A stretch of 46,954 bases of DNA from NCBI GenBank assembly GCA_910584575.1, contig CAJUBG010000028.1, positions 1 through 46,954 on the forward strand, given 5' to 3'. Below the pieces are notes generated by a model. The model did no database searches. It was not told the origin of the DNA and saw only the letters and a list, made by a program, of their open reading frames with translations. Below are positions 8,853 to 17,279 of the stretch, one piece after another. Positions within the stretch are counted from its first letter, which is position 1. Each line of letters starts with the position of its first letter. The translations under genes and the position numbers were made by a program. The stretch is from an uncultured Dorea sp. (GTDB lineage: Bacteria; Bacillota; Clostridia; Lachnospirales; Lachnospiraceae).

Positions 8853-9193
8853 AAAAGTGTTGATATTGATTTGTGTTTGATGTGCGCAGTGAGTATATCG
8901 AAAAATTCACTGGACGGCGGCTTATTTGTTAATGGCCGTAACGCTATCTCTTGTAAGAGCTTCTTGTTTCCTCTGTCCCAGCATACTTTAATTACGGTTC
9001 GCAGGTCCCTCTCGACACTATAACTTGTGGTGTAGTAATGCTTTGCAATCTGGGGATATAACATTTTACTGACAGATAAGAGATAATCTTCATTTTCCAA
9101 ACATAGTTTAATTCCATAGCTTAGATAGCGGTATCCGCGGTATGTGGCACCAATGCCAAGAGAACGGATAAGATACTCAATTTTCTGCTCCAT
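8846..9193 (-). CDS. Stand-alone Spo0A C-terminal (effector domain) protein
   Basis: The whole 115-aa protein aligns by eye with the DNA-binding domain of Spo0A, the master sporulation regulator. It has IRSLGIGATYRGYRYLSYGI, then LLSVSKMLYPQIAKHYYTTS and VERDLRTVIKVCWDRGN, then PPSSEFFDILTAHI. These are the Spo0A helices including the recognition helix (YPQIAKHYYTTSYSVERDLR). The receiver domain of about 130 residues is absent, so it cannot be controlled by phosphorylation of its own domain. It may bind 0A boxes constitutively or compete with Spo0A (inference). AGGA lies before the ATG at 9193. Two Spo0A-type boxes lie upstream. Confidence 0.85.
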   Translation of the reverse strand: MEQKIEYLIRSLGIGATYRGYRYLSYGIKLCLENEDYLLSVSKMLYPQIAKHYYTTSYSVERDLRTVIKVCWDRGNKKLLQEIALRPLTNKPPSSEFFDILTAHIKHKSISTLLV

Positions 9194-9297
9194 AACAATA
9201 TCCTCAAAAACTTTACACTGAGAAACAAAAGCATGCTACAAGGCCATTATAGCGAAAATATCGGGGCATTAGGCATTGGCGACAAAGACAGTAACTT

Positions 9298-9324
9298 TTC
9301 GACATACTAAGATATAATTCGACA
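9298..9324. promoter_or_regulatory. Tandem Spo0A-type boxes
   Basis: TTCGACA occurs at 9298-9304 and 9318-9324, in the same orientation and exactly 20 bp apart (two helical turns). Its complement TGTCGAA fits the 0A-box core TGNCGAA. They lie about 100 bp upstream of the Spo0A-domain gene and about 120 bp upstream of the response regulator, so either or both genes could be controlled. Weaker matches lie nearby at 9277-9286 and 9328-9334. Confidence 0.55.
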
Positions 9325-9372
9325 TAATCGGACAGGCTGCTAATGAGCCATAAAGCCCAGTTTTCATAATAT

Positions 9373-9403
9373 CTTAAGAATTTATGTAAATGGCTCTTAA
9401 AAA
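9373..9403. promoter_or_regulatory. Direct repeats before the response regulator, possible autoregulatory site
   Basis: CTTAAGAA (9373-9380) and CTTAAAAA (9396-9403) precede a candidate -10 TATAGT (about 9420-9425) of the 9444 gene. OmpR-family regulators bind such direct repeats, and many control their own operon. The same motif occurs at 8812-8852. Confidence 0.3.
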
Positions 9404-9443
9404 ATAACTGGTATTCTTGTATAGTATAAGGGAGGTGATGAAA

Positions 9444-10139
9444 ATGGCTAAAATATTAGTATGTGATGATGACAGAGAAATCGTAGAAGCGATTGATATT
9501 TATCTGACCCAGGAGGGGTATGAGGTATTGAAGGCGTATGACGGGGAGGAGGCTCTGAAGGTGCTGAAAACCCATAAGGCGGATCTTTTGGTGCTGGATG
9601 TAATGATGCCGAAGCTGGACGGGATTCGAGCAACCCTCAAGATTCGTGAGCAGAATAACATGCCGATTATCATTTTATCGGCTAAGTCAGAGGATGCGGA
9701 TAAGATTCTGGGGTTGAACGTAGGGGCAGACGATTATGTGACCAAGCCCTTTAATCCGCTTGAACTGGTGGCGAGAGTCAAGTCACAGCTTCGCAGATAT
9801 ACGCAGCTTGGAAGTACAGCGGAAGCTACGGGCCAGGAGGTGTACGTGGCAGGCGGGTTATCCATCAATGACGATCTGAAGGAAGTGACTGTGGATGGGG
9901 AGCCTGTGAAGCTGACCCCTATTGAGTATAATATTTTACTGCTATTAGTGAAAAATCAGGGAAAAGTTTTCTCCATTGACCAGATTTATGAAAGTATCTG
10001 GAATGAGGATGCAATCGGGGTGGATAACACGGTGGCTGTGCATATCCGGCATATCCGCGAGAAGATTGAAATTAATCCAAAAGAGCCGCGCTATCTCAAG
10101 GTGGTCTGGGGAGTTGGGTATAAGGTGGAGAAATTTTAG
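9444..10139 (+). CDS. OmpR-family response regulator
   Basis: 231 aa. The receiver domain (1-120) has the acidic pocket DDD at residues 7-9, phosphoacceptor Asp52 in LVLDVMMPKLDG, and conserved Lys101 in DYVTKPF. The winged-helix output domain (about 135-230) ends in the typical VDNTVAVHIRHIREKIE and VWGVGYKVEKF. It acts with the histidine kinase 12 bp downstream. The start at 9444 has GGAGGTG 6 nt upstream; the in-frame start at 9417 has no SD. The VanR/PhoP-like subfamily is likely. Spo0A-type boxes and CTTAAGAA repeats upstream suggest sporulation-linked and self control. Confidence 0.95.
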   Translation: MAKILVCDDDREIVEAIDIYLTQEGYEVLKAYDGEEALKVLKTHKADLLVLDVMMPKLDGIRATLKIREQNNMPIIILSAKSEDADKILGLNVGADDYVTKPFNPLELVARVKSQLRRYTQLGSTAEATGQEVYVAGGLSINDDLKEVTVDGEPVKLTPIEYNILLLLVKNQGKVFSIDQIYESIWNEDAIGVDNTVAVHIRHIREKIEINPKEPRYLKVVWGVGYKVEKF

Positions 10140-10151
10140 AAGGGAGTTTGT

Positions 10152-12764
10152 ATGAAGGGACAATGGTACAGGGCAAAACTTACGAAAGGTTTGCTGGTTA
10201 TCATCGAGCATGTGCTGATTGTAGCGGCGGTGGTAAGCTTTCTCTGGGCGATGTCTTATCCGGCCCTTATGGAGGAGGTTTTTTCAGGCAGCGGGGCGAG
10301 GGAGTATGAAGATACGGGCATTTTCAAGAATCGGCTGATAGAACTGAACAATGAGGTTATGAACGGAATACGGGTGCAGGAATTGTTTGAGTCAGACGGC
10401 GCATATAACCCGCAGAAGATCATTGATATCCAGGAATATATGCAGAGTTACGGGGAGGAGGTAAGACTCCTGAATGAGAATGTCCACGGCCTTGCCTATA
10501 CGCTTGGTGATCTGGTGGCATGGGGGAATGACAGTGAGTTCACAGGCAACGATCTCTTTGCGGCCAAGGGTGGGCTGGAGGATAAGATTATCGTGTGCAG
10601 AAGGCCGGATAAGACCTTTCATTATTATTATTACAGTGAATTCAAGAAACTGATTAATACGGGAGAGCTTCGGTTTGTAATTGCAAATGATGAATCGGGA
10701 ATCTCGGAGGACGATATCCTTGACGAGCTTCGAGACGGTAACTTTGTCAATAATTCTGAGGCAGCGTTTAAAGGGCTTCAGGATATGGAGGGAAAAATCG
10801 TTTACATTGACTGTTGGAGTTATGACGGAGGCTGGCTGGATGAGCTTTATAAGCCGATTGACGCGGAAAATATTATGCAGGTGGCAAATGACAGCCCAGA
10901 GTGGAATGGAAGGCTGAACGATGCCTATGTCATGCTGAACAACACGATTTACAGTATCTGGGACGCCTATAAATCCTATGAATGGATGGAAAACGGATAT
11001 AAGGAGGGGGATACGAACCTTACTTATTTATATGTAGATACAGAGAACGGACGGGTGTATACCAACCGGAAGGAATTCAGAGATTACAGGAAATTAGAGA
11101 ATAACCTGGAAAAGATTAAGAGTACAGGGAAATATGCGATTATAAAACCAGAGCTTAAGGATTTTAAGTCAAATATTGAAGGAATCGAAGCGGCGGAATG
11201 GAGAGACGGAATCAAATATTCCGGCGGAAAAGAGAAGGGATTTATCTACGCGATAAGTGTAGATACGGATTATCCAATCAAGGACGCGCTTCATTCAGAA
11301 GCAGAGCAATTTGAAAAATACGGCCCGTTTGTTCGGGGTGTGGTGATTCTGGGAATTTCATCCCTGATTCTGTTTGTTGCGGTTCTGATATGGCTCACGG
11401 CAGTTGCGGATAAGAAGCTCAACTGGTTTGACCAGTGGAAAACGGAGTTGGCGGCAGCGGCTGTGCTTCTGGTGTGGGCAATGCCTGTTATGATATTTGC
11501 AAGTAGTTCTCAGCTTGTGAATACTACCCGCGCCATGTCCGAGCTCATGTATTACGAGGTGGATTATATGTATGTTTCCCCATCGGGGACGTTGGTGGCA
11601 GGAGGAGTGATTGCCGCATATACCTGCTCAATGTTCCTTGCGGGCTACTTAAGCCTTGTAAGGAGAATCAAGGCAAGGAGTCTGTGGAGAGACAGTCTGC
11701 TTAGGAGTATCATCTGTTTTCTGAGAGGGGTGTTTGCAAACATTCATGCGGTTTGGAAAGCAGTTGCCATTTTTACCATTTTCGTACTTGTCCACTGGAT
11801 TGCCGTGATTAGCAACAGGAATATTTATGCTGTATTTCTGATGCTGGCAGGCGAATTGATTATATTTATCTACATGGTCAGGCAGGCGGTAGGGAGGCGG
11901 AAAATTGACATAGGAGTTGACAGAATCGCAGGCGGAGAGGTAGACTACAAGATTCCTCTTGACGGTATGGGGGATGAGCAGAAGAATATTGCAGAGAAGA
12001 TTAATTCTATCGGGCAGGGGCTTGATGCCGCGCTGGCAGAGAGCATTAAGAGCGAACGGCTTAAGACGGATTTGATTACGAATGTTTCCCATGATATTAA
12101 GACTCCGCTGACGTCGATTATCAATTATGTAAATCTTCTGAAGCAGGAGAATTTTGAGGATCCGAAGATTATGCGTTATCTGGATATTCTGGACGAGAAA
12201 TCTCAGCGGCTCAAGACGCTTACAGAGGATGTGGTGGAGGCGTCGAAGGTAAGCTCAGGAAATATTACCTTAGAATATATGAATATTAATTTTGTGGAGA
12301 TGATACAGCAGACCAGCGGTGAGTTTGAGGAGAAATTCACGGCTAATGATTTGACGGAGGTAATGTCCCTTCCAGAGCATGAGGTTATTATCCGCGCCGA
12401 CGGCAGAAGGCTTTGGAGGGTGCTGGCGAACATCTACAATAACGCGGCCAAGTACGCCATGAAGGGGACGCGGGTATATGCAGACCTCTATACCATTGGG
12501 GACGCGGCGGTGTTCAGCCTGAAAAATATTTCCGACCAGCCCCTTAATATCTCGGCAGATGAACTGACGGAACGGTTTATACGGGGGGATATCTCAAGGG
12601 GAACGGAAGGCAGCGGTCTTGGACTGTCTATTGCCAAAACTCTGACTCAGATGCAGGGCGGAAATTTTGAATTGTATCTGGACGGGGATTTATTCCGCGT
12701 TACGATTACTTTTCCTAAAGTTCATGTCCCTACTTGCGTTTATGAGGAAAAAACATTACAATAG
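10152..12764 (+). CDS. Large multi-pass sensor histidine kinase
   Basis: 870 aa, the membrane partner of the regulator at 9444. TM1 is at about 13-36, and a large extracellular region (about 37-390) has no domain I can name. Five further membrane segments follow, at about 394-418, 428-453, 478-503, 532-552 and 558-580. A HAMP-like linker comes next, then HisKA with NVSHDIKTPLTS (candidate phospho-His647). The ATPase domain has the N-box NIYNNAAKYAM (about 760) and G2 GTEGSGLGLSIAKTL (about 818). It is larger than usual, with a six-segment membrane part rather than two. The signal is unknown; the distal membrane-anchored protein (13925) is a candidate partner. Confidence 0.92.
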   Translation: MKGQWYRAKLTKGLLVIIEHVLIVAAVVSFLWAMSYPALMEEVFSGSGAREYEDTGIFKNRLIELNNEVMNGIRVQELFESDGAYNPQKIIDIQEYMQSYGEEVRLLNENVHGLAYTLGDLVAWGNDSEFTGNDLFAAKGGLEDKIIVCRRPDKTFHYYYYSEFKKLINTGELRFVIANDESGISEDDILDELRDGNFVNNSEAAFKGLQDMEGKIVYIDCWSYDGGWLDELYKPIDAENIMQVANDSPEWNGRLNDAYVMLNNTIYSIWDAYKSYEWMENGYKEGDTNLTYLYVDTENGRVYTNRKEFRDYRKLENNLEKIKSTGKYAIIKPELKDFKSNIEGIEAAEWRDGIKYSGGKEKGFIYAISVDTDYPIKDALHSEAEQFEKYGPFVRGVVILGISSLILFVAVLIWLTAVADKKLNWFDQWKTELAAAAVLLVWAMPVMIFASSSQLVNTTRAMSELMYYEVDYMYVSPSGTLVAGGVIAAYTCSMFLAGYLSLVRRIKARSLWRDSLLRSIICFLRGVFANIHAVWKAVAIFTIFVLVHWIAVISNRNIYAVFLMLAGELIIFIYMVRQAVGRRKIDIGVDRIAGGEVDYKIPLDGMGDEQKNIAEKINSIGQGLDAALAESIKSERLKTDLITNVSHDIKTPLTSIINYVNLLKQENFEDPKIMRYLDILDEKSQRLKTLTEDVVEASKVSSGNITLEYMNINFVEMIQQTSGEFEEKFTANDLTEVMSLPEHEVIIRADGRRLWRVLANIYNNAAKYAMKGTRVYADLYTIGDAAVFSLKNISDQPLNISADELTERFIRGDISRGTEGSGLGLSIAKTLTQMQGGNFELYLDGDLFRVTITFPKVHVPTCVYEEKTLQ

Positions 12765-12772
12765 TAAATACT

Positions 12773-13924
12773 ATGGATGAATTAAAAGTATTATTACAGG
12801 ATAATCTGAATATAGAGTTTCGTTCTGCCGTGTTAAGTAATCCGAGACAGAAGGAGGAGGCAGAGAAAATTAAGGTACGTCCGCTGCTTAAGAAGGAGGA
12901 ATTAATCTTTCAGATTGAGACATTTTGCAATCACCAGGCATTTCACAGGAACGCAGAACCGAAGGAGGCGTGCGAGCTGCTTAGGAAGGCAATGGAGAAT
13001 ATGCGGCAGATGCAGATGGAGACGGCCAAGTACCTTTATACGGTATTGGTAAGCAAAAAGGGCAGGGTGACAGTCAAGAAAAAGGCTTTGGCATGTGAGA
13101 GAAAGGAGATTGACTTAAGCCACAACAGAAAAAAGCGGTATATCCTTGAGGAAGGCGTACCTGTTCCGTTTCTTTTGGACTTAGGGGTGATGACTCAGGA
13201 GGGAAAGGTCGTACATTCAAGATTCGACAAATTTCGACAGATTAATCGGTTTTTGGAGTTTATCGAGGATATTTTACCAGAGCTTGACAAAGAACGAGAG
13301 CTGACAATCATAGATTTTGGGTGCGGCAAATCCTATCTGACGTTTGCCATGTACTATTATCTGCATGAGTGTAAGGGCTATGATATACGGATTATCGGAT
13401 TGGATTTGAAGAAGGACGTTATCCGCCATTGCAGCGAGCTTGGCAGAAAGTACGGCTATGAGAAGCTGACATTTTTGGAGGGAGATATTGCAGGCTACAC
13501 AGGAGTCGAGCATGTGGATATGGTTGTTACGCTTCATGCATGCGACACGGCGACGGACTATGCGCTTGCGAAGGCTGTTTCATGGGGGGCAAAGGTGATT
13601 CTGTCCGTACCCTGCTGTCAGCATGAGCTGAACGGGCAGATGGAAAGCGACGTGCTGAAGCCTGTTTTCAAATATGGGCTGATTAAGGAGAGAATGGCGG
13701 CTCTTGTGACGGATGGGCTTAGGGCTGAGTATCTGGAGTGTGCGGGATACGATACACAGATTTTGGAGTTTATCGACATGGCGCATACACCAAAGAATAT
13801 TCTGATTCGAGGAGTCCGAAGGGGGAAAAAGGGGGAGAACCTGGAGGCGGTTAGAAGATGTGAGGAGTTCCTGCATGTGTCGCCGACCCTTGGGCGTCTG
13901 TTAGAATTAGAAGGGGAGTCATAG
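12773..13924 (+). CDS. SAM-dependent methyltransferase (class I)
   Basis: 383 aa. The Rossmann part (about 175-320) shows motif I TIIDFGCGKSYLTFA, the acidic loop RIIGLDLKK, a motif II-like FLEGDIAGY, and VDMVVTLHACDTATDYALAK. A VPCCQHELN motif follows. This HACD...PCCQ arrangement is that of the Methyltransf_32-type family, often annotated as RNA or small-molecule methyltransferases. The N-terminal 150 residues are helical and probably bind substrate. No clear SD precedes the ATG at 12773, 8 bp after the kinase stop, so translational coupling is likely. The stop touches the next start codon. Confidence 0.8.
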   Translation: MDELKVLLQDNLNIEFRSAVLSNPRQKEEAEKIKVRPLLKKEELIFQIETFCNHQAFHRNAEPKEACELLRKAMENMRQMQMETAKYLYTVLVSKKGRVTVKKKALACERKEIDLSHNRKKRYILEEGVPVPFLLDLGVMTQEGKVVHSRFDKFRQINRFLEFIEDILPELDKERELTIIDFGCGKSYLTFAMYYYLHECKGYDIRIIGLDLKKDVIRHCSELGRKYGYEKLTFLEGDIAGYTGVEHVDMVVTLHACDTATDYALAKAVSWGAKVILSVPCCQHELNGQMESDVLKPVFKYGLIKERMAALVTDGLRAEYLECAGYDTQILEFIDMAHTPKNILIRGVRRGKKGENLEAVRRCEEFLHVSPTLGRLLELEGES

Positions 13925-16363
13925 ATGAGTTGGATAAAGAAACTAAGGGATACGGCAATCTTAGGTTTGGTGTTTATCGCTGCGGTTATCGGGTTCAGCT
14001 ACTACACGAATAAGGGGAATGACAATATGACTGCTGATATGGGTTCTGCTACCTATCCGCAGATTTCATTTTCCTATAACGGATATGTGCTGAATACGCT
14101 CAGCGGCTTTGCCAGGGCAATGGATATTACTGCTATGCGCGACACCATTACGCCTGTGAATGCGGGGCTTCTGGAGGGGACGCTTCAGGCGTATGAGAAC
14201 CAGATTAAGAAAGCAGACTATACGGTCTACACGCTGGACGGCAAAGAGAAGCTTCTGGAGGGCGCTTTAGAACGGAATGGGGAGAGCTTTACGGTGGTGC
14301 TTGGCGAGGCGGTGACGGCGGACAGAGAGCATGTGCTTGAGATTGTATTGAATACCGGCGGTGAAAATGATATCTATTTCTATACAAGAATCGGAGATGC
14401 GGCGGATATGGGCTTGGCGGAGAGTCTGGACTATATCCGCAGTTTCCATGCAAATGCAATGAATAAGGTGGAAGGCGCAGGAGTAGGAACGGCTATTGAG
14501 CCGAACGAGAACGGCGATAACACTACCTTTCAGCATGTAACCATTCACTCGGACTATGACCATGTTTCCTGGGGCGATTTAGAGCCAATGGTGGAGAAGG
14601 GGGAACGTTGGGACATTACAGAGATGAACGGTGATTCGATCTCTGTGCGTCTGGAGTATCGTGCGCGGTGCAAGGGCGAGGAGAATGAGACGGATGTGTA
14701 CCATGTGGAGGAATTCTTTCGAGTCAGGCATGTGGCAGGAAGCCAGACCACCTATCTGCTGGACTATGACAGGACTATGGAGCAGATTTTCGACGTGACG
14801 AAGCATATGCTGAGCGAAAATGGTATTGTGCTTGGTATTGTGCCTCAGGATATTCCATATCTGGTCAATGAGGACGGAAGCGAAGTGTCTTTTGTTGTGG
14901 CGAATGAGCTGTGGCATTACAGTAAGAATTCGGATGAGGTTTCCCTGGTTTTCAGCTTTACGGATGTGGAGAACAGCGATGTGCGCAACATGGTTCCCCA
15001 TCATGAGATTAAGCTGCTTGGAAACGACGGGGAAGGCGTTATGTTTGCCGTGAGTGGGTATATGAGCCGCGGCGCCCATGAGGGAGAAGTGGGGGTTGCT
15101 ATTTATGAGTACAGCGCCAAAAAGAATTCTGTGGAGGAGAAGGCGTTTATTTCCAGTAATAAGTCTTATGGGTTTGCGGTCAATGAGCTGAGCCGTATGG
15201 TTTATTACAGTATGGAGAAGAATAACCTGTATGTGATGCTGGAGGGGACGCTGTATGAATTCGATTTGACCAAAGGAAGAAGCAATACTCTGGTTGAGGG
15301 ACTGGAGGATGGCCAGTATGTAGTGTCAAAGGACGGTCACTTGGTTGCTTGGCAGGAGGGAGAAAAGCTGAATGAAGCGACTAAGGTTACGGTGAAGAAC
15401 CTTGAGAACGGAAAGGAGAGGAAGGCAGAGAGTGGAGGGGACGAATGTGTCCGTCCGCTTGGATTTGTAAAGAATGATTTTGTATATGGGGTGGCAAAGA
15501 CGGCGGATACGGGAAGGACTATATCCGGCGAGGTGACGGTTCCCATGTACAAGCTTGAGATACAGAACGGCAAAGGAGAGGTTGTGAAAACCTACCAGGT
15601 GGAAGGTATTTACGTGCTGGACACTGTGTTTGACGTGAATATGATTACGCTGAACCGTGCGACGAAGGCGGGTGAGACTTACACGGGTACGACTGCCGAT
15701 TATATTACCAACAACAGGGAGAAAGAGGCAAGCAATATTGACCTTAAGAGTTATACGACTGAGCTTAAGGAGACTCAGATGAGGCTGGTATACAATGACG
15801 GGATTTCTGACCGTGAGCCGAAGGTGTTAAAGCCTAAGCAGATTTTGACGGAGGATACCGGAGAGATTAATTTTGATGACATTAGTTATGCGGGAAAATA
15901 TTTTGTATACGGATATGGTGAGCTGCGAGGTGTATTCAATCGGGCAGGCGAGGCGATTCGAGAGGCTTCTGAATACAGCGGATGTGTGGTGGATTCTGAA
16001 CAAGCCTATATCTGGGAGCAGGGGAACCGAAGTAAACAGCATTTTATTGAAGGGAAGGATGATGTTATACAGAATATTGCAGGACAGCTTAAGCAAAGGC
16101 AGGCGCCGGTGGATATCCTGAAGGAGTTGAACGGCGGAAGGGTTCTTGACTTGTCGGGGTGCAAGACGGAGATGATTTTGTACCTGATTGACAGGGACAA
16201 TCCTGTGATTGGGATGTTGGATGCAGAACGGGCGGTTATTCTGGTTGGATATACGGAGGGAAGCGTGGTTTATATTGATGCGGACAGCAATGAACGTCGG
16301 GCAGCGCCTATTAATGAGATGGACCAGATAACGTCGGGAAGCGGGAACACGTATATTGGATAG
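13925..16363 (+). CDS. Membrane-anchored extracellular protein, unknown function
   Basis: 812 aa with one N-terminal membrane segment (about 12-27), and the rest predicted outside the cell. The middle (about 270-560) has repeating beta-strand blocks (for example GIVPQDIPYLVNED, SFVVANELWHYSK, GEVGVAIYEYS), suggesting a propeller-like fold. The last 110 residues (VLDLSGCKTEMILYLI, NPVIGML, AVILVGY, VVYIDADS) resemble the second half of a C39-like peptidase fold, but the usual catalytic His is not visible, so it is probably non-catalytic. It is last in the regulator-kinase-methyltransferase operon, with a start directly after the previous stop. It may feed the kinase signal (inference). Confidence 0.55.
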   Translation: MSWIKKLRDTAILGLVFIAAVIGFSYYTNKGNDNMTADMGSATYPQISFSYNGYVLNTLSGFARAMDITAMRDTITPVNAGLLEGTLQAYENQIKKADYTVYTLDGKEKLLEGALERNGESFTVVLGEAVTADREHVLEIVLNTGGENDIYFYTRIGDAADMGLAESLDYIRSFHANAMNKVEGAGVGTAIEPNENGDNTTFQHVTIHSDYDHVSWGDLEPMVEKGERWDITEMNGDSISVRLEYRARCKGEENETDVYHVEEFFRVRHVAGSQTTYLLDYDRTMEQIFDVTKHMLSENGIVLGIVPQDIPYLVNEDGSEVSFVVANELWHYSKNSDEVSLVFSFTDVENSDVRNMVPHHEIKLLGNDGEGVMFAVSGYMSRGAHEGEVGVAIYEYSAKKNSVEEKAFISSNKSYGFAVNELSRMVYYSMEKNNLYVMLEGTLYEFDLTKGRSNTLVEGLEDGQYVVSKDGHLVAWQEGEKLNEATKVTVKNLENGKERKAESGGDECVRPLGFVKNDFVYGVAKTADTGRTISGEVTVPMYKLEIQNGKGEVVKTYQVEGIYVLDTVFDVNMITLNRATKAGETYTGTTADYITNNREKEASNIDLKSYTTELKETQMRLVYNDGISDREPKVLKPKQILTEDTGEINFDDISYAGKYFVYGYGELRGVFNRAGEAIREASEYSGCVVDSEQAYIWEQGNRSKQHFIEGKDDVIQNIAGQLKQRQAPVDILKELNGGRVLDLSGCKTEMILYLIDRDNPVIGMLDAERAVILVGYTEGSVVYIDADSNERRAAPINEMDQITSGSGNTYIG

Positions 16364-16367
16364 GAAC

Positions 16368-16416
16368 AAAAGGACTGCCCGAAAATGATAAATAGCATTT
16401 GGGGCAGTCTTTTTAT
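16368..16416. terminator. Bidirectional terminator between the kinase operon and queT
   Basis: AAAGGACTGCCC...AAATG (16368-16386) pairs with CATTT...GGGGCAGTCTTTTT (16396-16414). There is a T-run on the plus strand and an A-run on the other side, which suits the convergent genes. Confidence 0.85.
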
Positions 16417-16422
16417 GATGTT

Positions 16423-16917
16423 TTATTTTCTGACCGGAACGAAGATGATATTTTTATATCTTCGCAGGGCAGCATATAGTATCATTCCCAGTACGCCGCA
16501 GGATAGTATCTCCCCGATGCCTACTGTAAGCATCATAAACGGAATCGGAAGCATGACGGTGTAGCCGAAACGAAGTACGAAGGGTACGATAATTGTATTT
16601 GCCAGGATTGGCGGTAATGGCGCCAGTACAGGGAGGTTACCTCGCAGCAGATATGTACCGGCTGCCCCGATTAAGGTGGCGATGCTTCCGAATACGATAT
16701 CCGGCAGGATGGCGCCGCCCAGAATGTTGCCGATTAAGCAGCCGATAAACAGGCCGGGGACGGCGGCAGGGGTAAACAGCGGGAGGATGGTTAGAGCCTC
16801 GGCTATTCTTACCTGGATCTCTCCGAAGGAAAATGGTGCGAATACATAGGTGAGCACCACGTAGACGGCAGCAATCATGGCTGCCTGGCTTAGAAAAGCT
16901 GTGTTTGATTTTTTCAT
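16423..16917 (-). CDS. queT: Queuosine-precursor transporter QueT
   Basis: 164-aa membrane protein of the QueT (COG4708-type) family, the substrate-binding S component of an ECF importer for preQ0/preQ1-like queuosine precursors. Family marks are the opening MIAAVYVVLTYVFAPFSFGEIQVRIAEALTILP and then IGCLIGNILGG. There are about five membrane segments. The SD GGAG (16926-16929) lies 8 nt before the ATG. The leader carries a preQ1-I riboswitch-like aptamer whose loop could pair with this SD, which fits the gene. The promoter and aptamer now in front of queT belong to the integrated element on its right. Confidence 0.9.
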   Translation of the reverse strand: MKKSNTAFLSQAAMIAAVYVVLTYVFAPFSFGEIQVRIAEALTILPLFTPAAVPGLFIGCLIGNILGGAILPDIVFGSIATLIGAAGTYLLRGNLPVLAPLPPILANTIIVPFVLRFGYTVMLPIPFMMLTVGIGEILSCGVLGMILYAALRRYKNIIFVPVRK

Positions 16918-16925
16918 TGTTTCTT

Positions 16926-16968
16926 CTCCTTTAGTTTTGTTTTACGAGTGGAAGGTCTCGAACACTCG
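16926..16968 (-). ncRNA. preQ1-I riboswitch-like aptamer controlling queT (left copy)
   Basis: Read on the minus strand. P1 is CGAGTG/CACTCG (16963-16968 with 16945-16950) with a 12-nt loop TTCGAGACCTTC, followed by the A-rich tail TAAAACAAAACTAAAGG and the queT SD. This is the plan of class I preQ1 riboswitches: a small hairpin, a loop beginning UUC, a C next to the 3' P1 strand to pair with preQ1, and a tail like UAACAAAACAAGG. Loop CCTT can pair with AAGG of the SD, so ligand binding would hide the SD and shut off translation. The second copy at 23458-23493 covaries in P1. Confidence 0.75.
16933..16968. repeat. attL: left 36-bp direct repeat of the integrated element
   Basis: It is identical to 23458-23493 except at two positions (A/T at 16947 and T/A at 16966). 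The two changes are partners in the riboswitch stem. The invariant 14 bp AGTTTTGTTTTACG (16933-16946) is the most likely crossover region. Confidence 0.75.
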
Positions 16969-17016
16969 GATTGATTTGCCGAAAAGCCCGTATTTACAAG
17001 GGTTTGCGACTATGTG

Positions 17017-17045
17017 AGTGTACCACAGAAAGGAGGAAAAAGCAA
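17017..17045 (-). promoter_or_regulatory. Element-borne promoter reading into queT
   Basis: On the minus strand, TTGCTT (17040-17045), a 17-nt spacer, and TACACT (17017-17022). It lies inside the element and reads leftward through the aptamer into queT. It closely copies the promoter at 23556-23584 beyond the right end (TTGATT, 17 nt, TATACT), including the TTTTTCC stretch after the -35. Confidence 0.65.
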
Positions 17046-17050
17046 CTACT

Positions 17051-17069
17051 ACACCAATTTTACACCAAT
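17051..17069. repeat. Left arm-type integrase sites
   Basis: ACACCAAT at 17051-17058 and 17062-17069, 11 bp apart. The same octamer, in the same orientation and period, occurs three times at the right end (23334-23363). Such end repeats are bound by the N-terminal arm domain of Tn916-type integrases. Confidence 0.7.
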
Positions 17070-17206
17070 TTTTCTTGGAAAGTCGCTAGAATAGCGGTAA
17101 AATTGTATATAAATTTTTCGGGGCAGTTGGTTTATAGCCTTTAAGAAAAAAACGAAGTTATGAACCCCAGTGGTCTTTTATGCGGCGTTCAACCTTCAAC
17201 GACTTT

Positions 17207-17240
17207 AGAGCCAGTCGGAAAAAACAGGCTCTATTTTTTT
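17207..17240 (+). terminator. Attenuator-like hairpin in the leader of the J-domain gene
   Basis: AGAGCC (17207-17212) pairs with GGCTCT (17227-17232), followed by ATTTTTTTT. It lies 40 bp before the 17280 start, in a leader of about 200 nt free of longer ORFs. It could stop read-through into the element's genes unless relieved. The rest of 17070-17206 shows nothing else I can name. Confidence 0.6.
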
Positions 17241-17279
17241 TGCCCGAAAACGTATTTAAGTGAAAGGAGTTGTTGAAAC

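Noticed and set aside
13222..13240. Two TTCGACA Spo0A-like boxes 10 bp apart
   Set aside because: They lie inside the methyltransferase coding sequence and encode the conserved RFDKFRQ stretch, so they are explained by the protein.
14267..16369. Long minus-strand ORFs opposite the 13925 gene
   Set aside because: They are shadows of a gene with strong G-ending codons; no SD or motif supports them.
16945..16968. The end repeat as a tRNA T-arm fragment (usual integration target)
   Set aside because: GTTCGAG suggested a T-loop, but the flanking 5-bp stem and acceptor do not pair. The preQ1-I plan and its place before queT fit much better.
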